A DNA stretch of 64,000 nucleotides from Calycina herbarum (Eukaryota; Ascomycota; Leotiomycetes; Helotiales; Pezizellaceae), in the NCBI GenBank assembly GCA_001414485.1, contig LLEY01000047.1, positions 186,001-250,000 on the forward strand, read 5' to 3'. The notes beneath the pieces are model-generated. The model was given only the letters and a program-made list of their open reading frames with translations, was not told the DNA's origin and did not search any database. A program made the translations under genes and the position numbers. How positions within the stretch are numbered: the stretch's first letter is position 1; each line of letters starts with the position of its first letter. Positions 1-12,667 of this stretch are shown in pieces.

Positions 1-1765
1 AAGCAGCAAAGTTAGGCTCTAACGGCCATGCGAAGAGCAATGGAAAGGCAGCAGAAGTCGCAGAAGAGGACGACGATGATATAGAAGCAGGACCCTCCGC
101 GCCGCCAGATGAAGAAGACTATGGCCCAGACATCCCCGACGACGATGAGGGACGATTCTTCGGAGGAGGCGTAACACAAGAAGAGAACGAGGTTTTGGAT
201 TATATGGATGGACAAGAATCCGCAGAAATTGCGCCGGAAAAGATAGATTCAGCATGGCTACGGAAACTCGCTCTCAATTTCGAGAAGAAGATCTCGAAGA
301 ATTCGGAATTACGAGCGAAATTCGAGAACGAACCGGCGAAGTTTATGGGGAGTGAGGCAGATTTGGATGCTGATATAAAGGCTTTGAGTATCTTGTCCGA
401 ACACTCGGAATTATATGGAGAGTTTGCAAAACTGGGATGTGTAGGAAGTCTGGTGGGGTTATTGTCGCATGAGAATACTGATATTGCGATTGACGCTGTG
501 GAAATCATCAGCGAGCTCACGGATGAAGACGTGGAAGCAGAGCAGGAGCAATGGAAGGCAATCACAGATGCCATGGTCGAATCGGATTTACTGGACCTCC
601 TTATTTCAAACTTCTCGAGATTCAACGAAACTATTGAATCAGATAGAAGTGGAGTTTACCATGCGCTTTCCGTCCTCGAAAACCTCGCATCACAACCATC
701 ACTGGCAGAGAAAATAGGACAAGATACTACGGTGCTGAAATGGCTCTTGGAACGAATACAAAAGAGAGAAAGTCCGGTCACCCAAAATAAACAATACGCT
801 GCGGAAGTACTCGCCATCCTTCTACAATCATCCAGCATAAATCGAACGAAAGTCTGCGAGCTTGATGGAGTTGACACACTCCTCCAAATCCTCGCCGCAT
901 ACCGAAAGCGAGATCCAGCGAAAGGAACTGAAGAAGAGGAGTTTGTGGAAAATGTATTCGACGCACTAACATGTTGCGTCGACGAAGCGCAAGGAAAATC
1001 AAAATTCCTCGAAGCAGAAGGCACCGAACTCTGCCTCATCATGATCCGGGAAGGCAAAATGAGTAAACCACGAGCACTTCGACTTATCGACCACGCTCTA
1101 GGAGGAGTCTCCGGAGCAGAAGCCTGCGAAAAACTGGTCGACGCAGCTGGGCTCAAGGTGATATTCAGCATGTTTATGAAAAAATACCTGGATTCTCAGA
1201 CGATTGAACATCTCATTGGCATATTCAATTCTCTTCTACGTCACTTACCAGCCAACTCAGCACCTCGGATACGAACACTGGCGAAGTTTGTGGAGAAGGA
1301 TTATGAGAAAATCGAAAAACTTATTAAACTTCGACGCGACTTTGCTGCTAGGGTTGCCGTTGTAGATAGGGAGATCAAGGAGGAACAGAAGAGGAAAGAT
1401 GCTGAGGAGAAAGAGAAAATGGATGATGAGTGGTTAGGGAGGAGGCTTGATGCGGGCTTATTTTGTTTGCAGAGTGTGGATGTGGTGGTTAGTTGGTTAG
1501 TGGCAGAGGATGGGGGTGCGGAGAAGAAGGTTAGAGAGTTGCTTGCGGAGCGGGATGAGGGGTTGGATCTGCTGAAGAGCACAATTACGGGTATGTTATG
1601 TTTGAATTTCTTACACTTCGTTGGAATTTCCCCCTTTTCATCAACGGGAGCCACTTGCTAACTGGGATTGTGTTTACAGAACAACTCAATACGATACATG
1701 GTGATTCGGAAGAAGAGACCCTGATGAAGGATATGTTAAGCACATTAGCTCAATTCTTAACATAG
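1..1765 (+). CDS. Beta-catenin-like protein 1 (CTNNBL1), 5' truncated by window edge
   Basis: The frame is open from base 3 and runs to a splice donor at 1590/1591 (GTATGT). An 89-bp intron with a GCTAAC branch site ends in TTTACAG at 1679, and the second exon ends at TAG 1763-1765. About 557 residues are visible and the true start lies upstream. An acidic stretch leads into the family signature GRFFGGGVTQEE, followed by armadillo-like helical repeats (for example ELYGEFAKLGCVGSLVGLL) and a charged C-terminal helix. This is the CTNNBL (catenin-beta-like) family: nuclear ARM proteins associated with the Prp19/CDC5L spliceosome complex. Family knowledge gives the role in pre-mRNA splicing; the sequence shows only the fold signatures. 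No stop or frameshift interrupts the visible part. Confidence 0.9.
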
Positions 1766-2052
1766 CAAAATCCTCATCGAGATGTAATAAAAGAAATTCC
1801 CACATTATACTTTCAAATATTGTATCACAACGGTGAGTTTTCTTTCAGTCTCAAAGCATTGATCGAATAACTATACCAAACTATTCCAAGTTGTCAGCAA
1901 CTTGTTATTTTCATTTTTGATCTCATCCTTTCAACAATAAGGCGGTATGTCATCCCTAAACACGTCATGCTTACTTTCTCACTTGGCTCTCCAACCTACA
2001 TCCTATCATAAGTAGTCTCGTAGAGAAGTAAGATCTTACTCTCCACGTTCTA
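1766..2052. other. Intergenic, 3' flank of CTNNBL1 gene
   Basis: AT-rich 3' flank with no ORF of note. It ends at the TA dinucleotide (2051-2052) that forms the left target duplication of the MITE. Confidence 0.6.
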
Positions 2053-2575
2053 CAGTCAGTTGCGAGTTAAGCTTGAATTTGCCCACTTTTTTTGTAATCC
2101 GAGCTTTTTTTTATTAAGGCTTTCTCCCTCTTTTCTTTGGAAGACAGAAAATAAAAGTACTCTAAAAGAGACGAGGCCTAGCTAGAAAGAAGCGCTATAT
2201 CTAATTATCTCTCTTTTATATAATTTATTAATTTAAAGTAAGTATAATAAAAATAAACTAAAAGATAAATAATTCTTAAAATAACCCCTTTTCTTGAAAA
2301 AAATTTCACTACCCCTATAAGGTCGATAAGCTATGCTAAGACCGTATAAAAATCAAGATAGATATAAAATTGTCTGTTTTTGTCTTATAAAGTTTATAGA
2401 GTATAAGGGGAGATATAAGCCTCTTCTTTCCTGTTCTTATAAATAGTATATTATATGTTGTTGTTAATTAATAGGTAAAAGAGTGCCTAAAAAGGGGGGA
2501 AATTAAGGAATTTTCTCAAAATGCTTAGATTACAAAAAAAAGTAGGCAAATTCAAGCTTAACTCGCAACTCACTG
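2053..2575. mobile_element. MITE with about 52-bp terminal inverted repeats and TA target duplication
   Basis: The left end reads CAGTCAGTTGCGAGTTAAGC. The right end, reverse complemented, reads CAGTGAGTTGCGAGTTAAGC, and the match continues for about 52 bp with one indel. Both ends are flanked by TA (2051-2052 and 2576-2577). The 523-bp interior is very AT-rich and carries no transposase ORF. Length, TIRs and TA duplication fit a non-autonomous Tc1/mariner-pogo (Fot1-like) element. The arms differ mainly by C/T and G/A changes, which would fit repeat-induced point mutation. Superfamily assignment is inference from the TA duplication and CAGT ends. Confidence 0.85.
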
Positions 2576-4761
2576 TAATTAAAGCAATTGATCGCGTGAA
2601 CAACAAAATACTAACATCCTACCTCTTACCGATCTTACTTGCATAAACATACATTACTACCAGATCTTACTTACAGTACCAAGACGAGATAGGCATTTAC
2701 ATCCATCCCAATTCCGAGTGTGTCTTTCCGCTATCCGATAACCGTTGTCAATCATCGTGATATGACACTGGAAAGGCGTAGCCTTGTGGAAATAGATCTG
2801 AGATAGCTGGAGGGCGGAACGAGGAAGGCTGGTTCGGTGCGGGGTTGTACAATCAGATGTTTGTTGGTCATCTATTCTTGGTGTATGGAAAGAGCAAGGT
2901 TACATGCCGAATCTTGAGGGGTTCAATGGGGAGGCAGGTGGTTGAACGTGGCGGAGATACTTCTCCTAATGGACTGAGTGATGAACTGAATGAGTTGGAG
3001 AGGGTGTTGGAACTTAACAAGTTTTGGGGTCTGAAAAATGAGGCTGCGAAATAGGTCATTTTTAGAGAGAAGAATTGAGCAAGCTCAAAAGCTTAAAAGA
3101 TTTGAGATGATATGAGAACTTTACCCAGATATGGTAGTTTGTTAGGAATACCTTCACATTTCGTCTATTTGAATTTCTTATTAAAACAAGATGTGTAGTG
3201 CGAATAAGCTAACAAGGCAATTGTAGGCAACCGCGCTTGGAGAGGAAAATATGAATTTGGAAAAGGCGAACATAACAGGGGGATGTGTACTACCCAACAG
3301 ACCATGTGTAATTCGGTGGATAGCTCCCGAGCCTCGTCTTGAAGAGGAAGAAACGGGAGAGCTTTGAGCCGCCAACCCCACACTTGCTTTTGGTTACCGA
3401 ATACCGAGATTATTATTGGGAGGGAGGAATATGAAAGATGATGAAATTGAGTCCTTTAAATTTGAAGGTGTTAAATTTGATGAGAATTTTAATTGGAGGA
3501 TCAACTGTTCTCTCTCCAACACCACATAATCGAACAAGTCTTGACAGTGACATATAACTCGCATATACGGTGAATCCACTTCATCACCCACCCATTCACC
3601 TAACCCCAGATTGAGAAACTCGGTATAGTTCGGCAAGCATGTGAGTTACACCCCGATTCCCCAATTATCTGGGAAATCTCAACACACCCGCTCTCCTCTC
3701 GTACATGGCATGGGATTGAAGTACAACACACCACTTGGTACTCACCCCGCTCCTTCCATCCCCCCATTCCCAAATCTAAGCAATATAAAAAAAGATCTAG
3801 AATTACGACCTCCCACCTTCCCACATCCACGGCTCCAAGGAACCACTCGCAATAACGCACTCGTAACAACTCATACTTCCTCGGTACAAACACTCCATGC
3901 GCGATGAATCCCACACACACACACCATAACCCCAGCAGCTCTAAGAAGCCGGGCGTACCTGCAACACCTGCATATGCAGTACTACCCCACCCACACCCAT
4001 CCACCCAATACGCGAATACAGACTGACCACAAGGCAGATTTCCATCTCTACTTATTTTCGTGGCGTGCTCTCAAGTACTTCGATGCGGGGTTACGTGACC
4101 ATTCGGTGTAGCCACCACACTAGACTTCACATATGCTATATATTTTGGGGGCTAATAGCAACCAGCCTCCATGTTTCTCACCGAAATACAAGGCTTTCAA
4201 ATCGAATATATCGATTGGGATATATTGTTCCGAAGTCTATGCCCGCATCCACATCTTGACAAAACTTGTTTCATCCAATGCTTCTGGGGTTTTCAGCCCC
4301 CCCTCCACATTTGTGTAACAAGATATCTGTATGAGTTCTCAAGATAGAAAGTTTGTACCATAGGCTTTAGCTTTCGATCTCAAAGACTAGGATATTTCAA
4401 TTTTTCCGGGTCTTTTCAGCCCCCATTGTGTAACGAAATGTCTCCAAGAATTCCAAGGTAGTTGATAGCCTCGGATTTAAACACTTTATACAGGTGTATG
4501 TATGTATTCCCTATCATGCAGGGAGCGGCCGCCGCAATCATATGAATAACCCCAACGAACCAATCGACCCAATCAAGGAAGCCCTGAAATTTCAAATGCA
4601 AGTAAGAACCAAAGCAGAAACAAACGATCCCACCCACGTTCTCAAGGACGAAAGAAAAACAACAAGAAAAACCAAATGCAAAAAAACACACGATACCACC
4701 CCCCGTTTTCAAAAACCAACAAAGGAAAAATCCGAAAGGCCAATAGACGGAACGTATGTAC
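2576..4761. other. Intergenic region without a supported gene
   Basis: About 2.2 kb between the MITE and the F-box gene. Open frames at 2845-3054 and 3600-4004 have no recognisable domain and overlap on both strands. A pair of related stretches (around 4290-4330 and 4405-4445, both with TTTTCAGCCCCC and GTGTAAC) looks like an old local duplication. Nothing else was seen. Confidence 0.5.
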
Positions 4762-7128
4762 TTACTTCCCCCCCTCCCTAGCTCTCCCAAAGTTGTAACC
4801 CAGGTTACTTAATTCCAAGTACATGGCAGGTACCTTCCGCATCAACTCCCACCCCTTCCCATTCTCCTTACGCCCGGCTTTGCTGAAAGAACTTCTCGTA
4901 TCACCTGCATCTCCTCCAGAAGAGTTTCTCCCTGCATGACCAAATCCCAATTTTGGTGTGCGATGATTGGCACTCGCTAATTCAATAGTGGTACCAGCAT
5001 GTACGACCTCCCTCCCTTTTCCCTTTCTCTCCATACCCACTGTTCTCTCTTTCTCATGGGGGTCCACATATTTCTGTTGTCCGAATCTAAACGTAGCGGA
5101 GGAACACCCGGTAGCTCTCCCGTCAATGTGAGGACCCTCCCCGACACCTTTCATTCTCTTCTCCACTTGCTCCCACCTCCTCAGGCCTTTAAGTCTCACT
5201 CCGGCATCGAACCCCACAAATATCAAAGCCTGAGGTTTTCCCTTTTCTCCGGTGACATAGACCAGACTTCTCTCATCAGATGTTCCTTGGACTTGGCCTA
5301 GAAACTCAGGAGGATTGAGTAACTTGTAAAGTTCATCGAGTTCTGCCTCCATAATGGGGTTTTCTGCCGTTGGTGACCTCGGCCAAAAGGAGATACCTTT
5401 CTCTTGGTAAAGTTGTTTGATCGAGGTGTGAAGATCTTCAGATGGTTCACATAGTAGACCTTCTTGATTCAGAAGTGGTGGTTTTAGTTTTCGAGATCCC
5501 GCACGTAAGCGGAGCCGTTGTGTGCTGTTCCAATCCGTAGGTAAGGGGTCGTCCACGAGATCTAGGTAGGTGCTGCTGCTCTTTTGATACGCACGTAGAC
5601 AAGTTTTGGCAATTGTGAATGTTGGACGGGCGGTCCCGTCGTCTCCTAAATGTGTGCAGTGGGGGTCTCGCGGGGGTGCTTCCAGGTAGTGGGGTTTATC
5701 TTCCTTCTGCCGTAGACGTAATAACTGTGAATTGGGAAGACCGCTGTTGTCAAAAAGCGTCGTATATGAGGGTGCTGTGGTTGAACTCGATGCAGTAGCT
5801 TTTGAAGTAGAAGTTGATGCTGAGTAAACGGACGAAAAAGTTGTGGAACTTGTATTGCTCATATCGCATTGTGAGCGAAGTATAGCTTCCTCGAGAGCAT
5901 CCGCCTCTTTGTCCCTATATTCGTTTCCAAATTCCCCCTCGTAGTCTTCCTTTTTGTCCGTGGGGAAAACAATGTTCGTGGTATAATAGTTTCGTTGGCT
6001 TTTGCTGGAACCTTGGTACCATTCCTTTCGGGCTTCGACTATTTTGAGCTCACCAGAGACTTCATCAATATCTAATTGCATAGACATCCATCTTTCATCT
6101 ATAGGACCTTCTTGGTGCTGTCTTCTCCACATATCTTCATCATTTGTCTTTTCGAGGTGGTCTTTGCAAGGTGAGATGAGCGGAAACCGATAACCATGGT
6201 AGAATGATGTCCAGTCAATTTCCTCACATTCAAATGATGTTTGATTTGAGATAGCATAAAAGTATTCCCCATATATTTCGAAGCAGACGGATTGCCCAAT
6301 CTCAAATCCCGCCATCTCCGAAAGATGTATTTTCTCGTCAAACCATTTTCGATTCCGGAAGTCGTATCCAAGAATCATCCATTTCTTGTGGCCATCAGCA
6401 TCAATCTCCGAGTGCGTTCCATAAAATAAAAAGTCTTTATTGTGGCGCACAAAAAGCTTTTCGACGGAGTCCAATCGTTCTGGTGGAATCAGAAGAGCTT
6501 GCTCCTCCAACCCAAAGACAATGAGCCATGCTGGCAAATCTGGACCTAAGGATTTGTAGATGCATGAAACTATCTGGTCTGAATAGTATAGGATTTGGAA
6601 AAGACCCCTGCTGTTTGCATGGATATCCGAAACGGCCCTGGTGAGAAGTCCAGAGATGCTGACAACAATCTCCTCGTCACCGGAATGGTGCAGATCCAAA
6701 ATCCTTACCTCGTCATCCAAGCTATAACAAAGTATGCCCTTACAATATAGGTAATCATCGCAGAAACCGATTGTTGCCACCGTGAAAGGAGACACCGTGG
6801 CAAGAGCCTCACGCCGCTTGGCTACCGAGCGTAAAGCTGTTGCATAGCCACAACGGCGTGATTTTGCCTCCAGAGCTTCGGGGGAAAAGGGTATCTTGCT
6901 CTACTCAGCTTGTCAACACCACATCACCCTGATACGAGGAGTGTCTTGAGGAGATTGTCACGATCTTTGGATTTCACTCACTTGAACAATAGATTTTGCC
7001 AGACTTTCTTCAGTGAGGAAAAACTTGAAGCTCTTGCAAGTCAGACCAAGACTAAATACATCATCGAAGTTGATGTTTCCAACAATATTTGAAAGCACCT
7101 CGTATGGCAGAGTATTCAAATTCAACAT
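4762..7128 (-). CDS. F-box domain protein, 761 aa, with long disordered tail
   Basis: Two exons: 7128-6982, an 81-bp intron (6901-6981, GTGAGT...GTAG), and 6900-4762. ATG 7128 is chosen because the upstream in-frame extension begins with TTG. The first exon is the F-box itself (residues 7-45: LPYEVLSNIVGNINFDD, LGLTCKSFK). The second exon opens with SKIPFSPEALEAKSRRCGY, an Ala/Arg-rich segment and a beta-rich domain (SPFTVATIGFCDDYLYCKG) found in a large Pezizomycotina F-box family. The last 250 or so residues are Ser/Thr-, Lys- and Gly-rich and probably disordered. F-box proteins link Skp1 in SCF ubiquitin ligases to a target, and no substrate can be inferred. The C-terminal 180 residues could include readthrough of an unrecognised intron, since they lack clear domain character. 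Confidence 0.8.
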
Positions 7129-9894
7129 CTGGTCTCCTTTCAAGAACCGAATCTATTAGTTCCAAAATTAGCAAAGACATGATGATAATACTAACGGAGA
7201 AAATAAAAAGAAGGAGAAGCTGATTGGTAGCAAGAAACAGAAATATATAGTACTGACCTGCACGCTTCGTACAGAAATTAGAATGGCTCATTGGCACATG
7301 AAAATAATAGAGATGATGGTGTGGAAGTGACTGCTGCAGTGCATCTATCTGCAATGTCACTGGGAGCTACCAGTTATATGGGGGTCATGCGGCTCAAATC
7401 AATGAGCGAAAGGATTAGAGACACTTCTGCCGTCTTACTAACGAGGCTGCCGCTGAACTAGCATGTCCAAGTACCAAAGCGGAATGAGAATAAGGGCTAA
7501 AGTGACATGGTACGACTAGGACACCACCGCTAGAAAGATGTCAGGTACCACATAGGTCCAGCTGCCCAAATTGCTGGCCAAATTGCTGGCCTTTGAAAAA
7601 GAGAGGCTGGCACATTGTCCAGCATTGAAGGTGACATGAGGCTCTGCGATTTGCGAAGACCCGCATTTCAGAGCCGAAGTTGGACCAAGACAAAGAGGGT
7701 GTGATGAGACGCCAACTCTGCATTATTGAGGTGGAGTTGACTGGAATTTCTGGATAAGGCGTGAGGCCACGGAAGCAATTGAAGCAACCTGCATGTTCAG
7801 AGGTGCAGGTGGAAGATGATACTCGGCTAGTTCCCAGCTTTGGCTTGTCATTGGCCCTTCAATTTTGCAAGCTAGCAAGGGTGTGCAGAGCCGCATGTAC
7901 TCTTCCCCAAAGTGACAGGTCATATCTTGTTACGTATGGTACTACGGGCAACAAAATGTCTCAGCTGCTTCCGCTTAATCTAGGTTCAATAGTCTTGCCA
8001 ACTTTTGATCTACTTGGGATTGGATGTGAGTGGTCAAATTTTCAGCCAACGGACCCGCCCAAGGCTCCCTTTTCGTCTTACCTTGAGGCTCTAACGCAGG
8101 ACTGACCAACCATTGTAAGACAAGAAAGACTTCTAGTGATGACCTTTATCTCCGTATGTGGCAGGTCTCGGGAAAGCCCACAGGATTCCAGGTTATCGGA
8201 TCGGGTTGCTACTCATGATGAGCACCGGCCCGTCTTTTTGCATATTCGGGCCGGGGATTTAGATTCCCTTGCGTAACCACTGGATACTTCGTAGAGAAGG
8301 AGTGTGCCATTGCAGACGCCATGCCATGTAATAAAACCAAATCGTCGAAGGCAAATCATTCTTCGGAGCCTTCTCTATACCCCTCAATTGCAACATCGAT
8401 ACGGGTCTAGGACAAGACGCGAAGAAGTGAGACTTTGATAATTTAGAGAGCTTTAGCGAAAGGTATGGATTTGGTACTCGTTCGATAAAGAGATGAGGAA
8501 TTGATGCGGCTGAAAAGTGAACATGTGAACGAGAAACATCATGCGAGACACTTAGCGCCACATCTGGTCTGAGACATGATTCAAGATCTCACTTGAGCCT
8601 CAATTGGGGAGAGCTGGAATGCTTTTGACGTTTTCGTGCTTCTGAGAAACCACAGCGTTTGACGGAGTCGAGCTTGAATGAGCGTTTGTGACTGCGTATG
8701 CATCAACAACGCCCGAGTACGGGGAAAGAACTTGGATAGAGATGGTTGCAACCTTTTTTGGCATGGGAAAGCCGGGAGATAGTAACTGATATTGGACTGA
8801 TTGCTGGGGAGCGATAACCATCGACGTAGGCTATGTTCGCGTAGGTATTTCTTAGCCAAAGAAACCCCCGGGTTTCCTTGGACATGCTGCAAAGAAGTAT
8901 TGATTTGGTTCCATAACCCGGGGACGAGGAAGTATGGTTTTCGTCCAAGGACAACCCGCCACCAACCTAGAAGGATGTTGGTGTACATATGACTGGGCCT
9001 TCAGCGTCTAAAGCTGAGCTCTGAATGGCGGTGATAATGGTGCGATCCAAACGTGCGGTTGCATTGCGTACGGAGCAGAGGAAGCGACTCCCGCGATAGG
9101 CCAATTGAGTCTACATCTTGAGCATGCAGGCATGGTTGTTGAACTTGCAAGGCTCGCGATAGATAGTAAAAGCGGCAGTAAATATCAGGTTCGTACCTAC
9201 CCGTGCTACCTAGCTCGTTGTTCCCAGTATCGTTGTTCCCAGTATTCAGGGCAATTCAAATCAATTATCCTGTATACTTGAAACAATTTCAAATGTCAAC
9301 CCACATCTTTTCGAACGGTCAAGTTTCGTTGTTCCAAAGTATTTGAGGTAATATCGCTGCCGCTTTTTCTGTCCGCACACGCAGCAAGACGTCGTGTCAG
9401 ATGCTTCGATCGTTTCTGACAATCGCGCGCATGCTTCGTAGAGATCGAGATAGACCGCATGTTGGAGTTACGCAGAAGTTGTGCGTCCATTGCGTGTCGA
9501 GTGATGAGTGAGATGCGGTGAGAGGCGTGGTAGCTTTTATATCAGAGGATTTGTGGTGGAGGGGAGAGAAATGATCTCAAGCTGTGTTGAGTGTTACGGT
9601 GACCGCTTCGTACTACTTGGCAAGTCACCTCGAAGTGGCGGACGAAAACCCGGCCGAATATCATTTGACGTGATACAACAAGTCACTTGGGCAAACCAAT
9701 TCAGCAGCCAAAGACAAAATAGCTTCCTGCGCCTACAAAGAGGTGCCTGTCTGCATTTGATATATTTAATATATATCTGCATTCCTGGACATGGCTTCAA
9801 TCTTCTGCACCTCTTTTCCAAGGTAGTAGTATCCTTACCCTCCTCCTGCTTCCAACGTCGTACAGATCTAGACGCATCTGCAGATATCTAAGAC
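7129..9894. other. Intergenic region with short non-conserved ORFs
   Basis: 2.8 kb upstream of two divergently oriented genes. The ORFs here (for example 7761-8105 +, 8259-8561 -, 8581-8988 -) overlap each other and have no recognisable domain. The part next to the MFS gene contains a TATA-like AT run (about 9760-9780) that may belong to its promoter. One copy of the dispersed repeat lies at 9172-9297. Confidence 0.5.
9172..9297 (-). repeat. Dispersed repeat, copy D
   Basis: Read on the minus strand it gives GGGAACAACGAGCTAGGTAG followed by GGTAGGTACGAACCTGAT and TACTGCCGC, matching the cores at 49861, 53878 and 63841. A second partial GGGAACAACG unit directly precedes the core, so this copy carries a small internal duplication. 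The upstream ATTGATTTGAATTGCCCT stretch also resembles the 63841 copy. Confidence 0.65.
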
Positions 9895-11666
9895 ATGGCA
9901 CTGATGGAACGTCTCAAGAACTTCCTCTCTGGGAAACGAGTAGATACCACCTCCTCGCCGCCATATCTCCTCGCAATTCGAAGTTCCAACTGGTTTATAA
10001 TATCCACCATCTGCACGGCTGTGTTCACCGATCTCTTCTTGTATGGAATCATCGTACCCGTCATACCTTTCGCCCTGGAGGGAAGAGCTCACGTAGCGCA
10101 AAAAGATGTTCAAAAATGGGTCTCAGTTCTTTTGGCCGTGTACGGAGGGGCCCTCCTCATTGGCAGCCCTCTCGCAGGATGGTTTGCGGATCGTTCTACC
10201 AGCAGACGCCTTCCCCTCCTGCTCGGTCTCTTTGCATTAGGAGGTTCAACGGTCATGCTTTGCTTGGCCAAGACGGTTGTACTCTTCGTCATGGGACGGA
10301 TTCTACAAGGTTTTGCAGCCGCTGTGGTATGGACAGTTGGCATCGCGTTGCTGGTAGATACGGTGGGACAAAACTCTATCGGAGAAGTGCTAGGCTGGGT
10401 GAGCTTGAGTATGGCTGTCGCCGTATTGCTGGCACCATTACTGGGTGGAATCGTGTACGAGCGAGCAGGGTACTATCCGGTGTACTATATCGCATTCGCC
10501 TTCATCGCACTCGATATCTTTCTCCGACTTGCTCTGATTGAGAAGAGAATAGCTCAGCAATGGATACAACCAGGAGTCTCGGAAGCACCATCAACGATGG
10601 ATGAGGCAACAGATTCTACACAAGAAAAGGACTCTGCGCTACCGGACAATAGCCAAATACCGGTCATCAACAACTCCAGCCCTGATCTCACAACCCAGCC
10701 AGTTCCACTCAGTCAAAGGTTATCCCCGGTCTTCACTTTGCTGGCTTCTCGTCGGATCTTGGCAGCTCTGTGGGGCTGCATCGTACAAGGATCACTCCTG
10801 ACTGCATTCGATAGCGTTATCCCGCTTTTCGTGCAGAAGACTTTTGGTGTAAGTGCAACTTCAATTTCACTTATCTTAGTCAACTCTTCCCGACACTTTC
10901 AGCCTCAACCACGTCAACTTCAATGCTTCAACTAAATAGCTCTACGCACGACCATGTTTCTCAGCTTTGCCAACACACACTAACGATCACACAGTGGAAC
11001 TCAACAGGCGCAGGAGTTATCTTCCTAGCTATCACCATACCCTCCTTCGCAAGCCCCTACGTTGGCTACCTAGCCGACAACTACGGGCCCCGCTGGCTTG
11101 CCGTCACAGGATTCATCTTCGCCATTCCCTTCTGGGTTCTCCTCCGTCTAGTAACACACAACACCCTTGGTCAAAAAGTCCTTCTCTGTGCTCTCCTGGC
11201 TTTCATCGGTCTTGGTCTCTGTCTCGTCATGCCCCCGTTAATGGCGGAAATCACTTACGTGGTTGAAGCCAAAGAAAAAGAGAAACCGGGTTGCTTTGGT
11301 CCTACTGGTGCTTATGCACAAGCTTATGGGCTTTTCATTGCTGCTTTTGCGGCGGGGTCTTTGATAGGGCCTGTGTGGGCGGGGTATGTGTCATTTTTTT
11401 TGGATTGGAGAACGATGTGTTGGTCCTTAGCACTCTTTTCGTTTTTCGGAGCTGTGCCTTGTCTGTTATGGACGGGTGGAAATTTGGGGGCGAAGAATGC
11501 GAAGACGGGTGAGGAGAGAGCGATTGGGAGACCAACTTCTTCGTCTGCTGATGAAGAAGCGGCTATCGAATCAACTCCACAAGTTCAAGCTCGTGAGGAC
11601 GAGACAACTGCAATGAAGACGCTACCCAAAGACCAGGCGGCTGAAAAAGACAAGAACGAGGGGTGA
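9895..11666 (+). CDS. MFS transporter, DHA1/vesicular-amine-transporter-like, 541 aa
   Basis: Exons 9895-10848 and 10995-11666; the 146-bp intron has a GTAAGT donor, a CTAACGAT branch site and a CACACAG acceptor, phase 0. The first half (six membrane segments) carries the loop 2-3 motif GWFADRSTSRRLPLLLG, and the motif-C-like stretch LAPLLGGIVYERAGYYP. The second half begins WNSTGAGVIFLAITIPSFAS and repeats the six-helix pattern with GYLADNYGPRW. Between the halves is a hydrophilic, Ser/Thr-rich loop (residues about 225-275). A long acidic cytosolic tail follows. Family knowledge suggests proton-coupled antiport of a small organic molecule at the plasma or vacuolar membrane. The substrate is unknown, and nothing nearby links it to a metabolite cluster. 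Confidence 0.88.
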
Positions 11667-12667
11667 GAAAATTAGAGACCATGAGACCACCAAGCTCCAA
11701 ATCTCACCGAGATCCCAAGCTCGAAATTGGAAAATCACAAAAATAACGACATCACGAATCAAACCTTACAAATCTCTATATATCTCTAGAATAGATAGGG
11801 CGGGAAAACTTCACCACTCATTTGTATACGAAGACAACTCATTCTAATTAGATGCTTCCTGAAATTGATAATACAAAGAAAAAAATACACTCTAAATATT
11901 CCCGTCATTTAATTGCCAGTCGCACTTGTAGTGGTTTGACATTGCGATTTCCTCGCTGCGTCTGCTTACTTGTTGTAAATACTTGTACTGTAGCGTGGCG
12001 TTTTATGATTGGAGTTTGAAGACAGTATTTGGCCTGGTTCCTCTTCGGCTGACCCACCAGACCTACCATCCAAAAGGGGGGGCTGGGAATGGGGGTCGGA
12101 GTGGGGGGCTCGTTTTTGCTTTTTTCGATGAAGAGCAGATAAGAGTGTTCGACAAACAAGGACACTTGGACACGAGAAAGGAATCAAACCTTGCAATTCC
12201 TTAAAAATCACTCTCAGAATTATGCCAAATTTCCCACACAATGTCTTTGAGTACTGATGAGAAGACTGAAGAGTCCACATTTGAAGAATAGAATAACCCA
12301 TGCCCATTTATCCATCTCAAATGCTCCAAGTAGCCGGAACAATTATTTCAATTTTACTTCAGTCAACTCATCTATAATATTTCGTACAATTAATTGAGAG
12401 CTGCATACAAGAACTCACGTATTACAAACTTCGAGTTGAGAATTTGAAGTGGATTATGATTTTCGAACGATCGTCGTGTTATACACATGGGTATTTAGAG
12501 ACCTAGTTACTTCGTAATGTTGTCTGTCCCCAAGACCACCGAACCATTTATGCTACATACACAATTCATACATATTGCCAGCCTCATGTCTCCCAAATCC
12601 ATCAAAAAGAACGCCCGCTTTGCCAAAAAAGCAAGAACCCACGAAACCAAGCGTGAAAATAGGAAAA
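11667..12667. other. Convergent intergenic region (MFS / NFS1 3' flanks)
   Basis: 1 kb between two convergent genes. AT-rich, with only short overlapping ORFs. It presumably holds the two 3' UTRs and polyadenylation signals; nothing else was seen. Confidence 0.5.

Noticed and set aside
8581..8988. Minus-strand ORF of 135 codons
   Set aside because: No recognisable domain, overlapping ORFs in two other frames, and no convincing splice sites to extend it.
9508..9891. Plus-strand ORF of 127 codons just before the MFS gene
   Set aside because: It ends next to the MFS start codon and includes a TATA-like run; it looks like promoter and leader sequence, and shows no domain.
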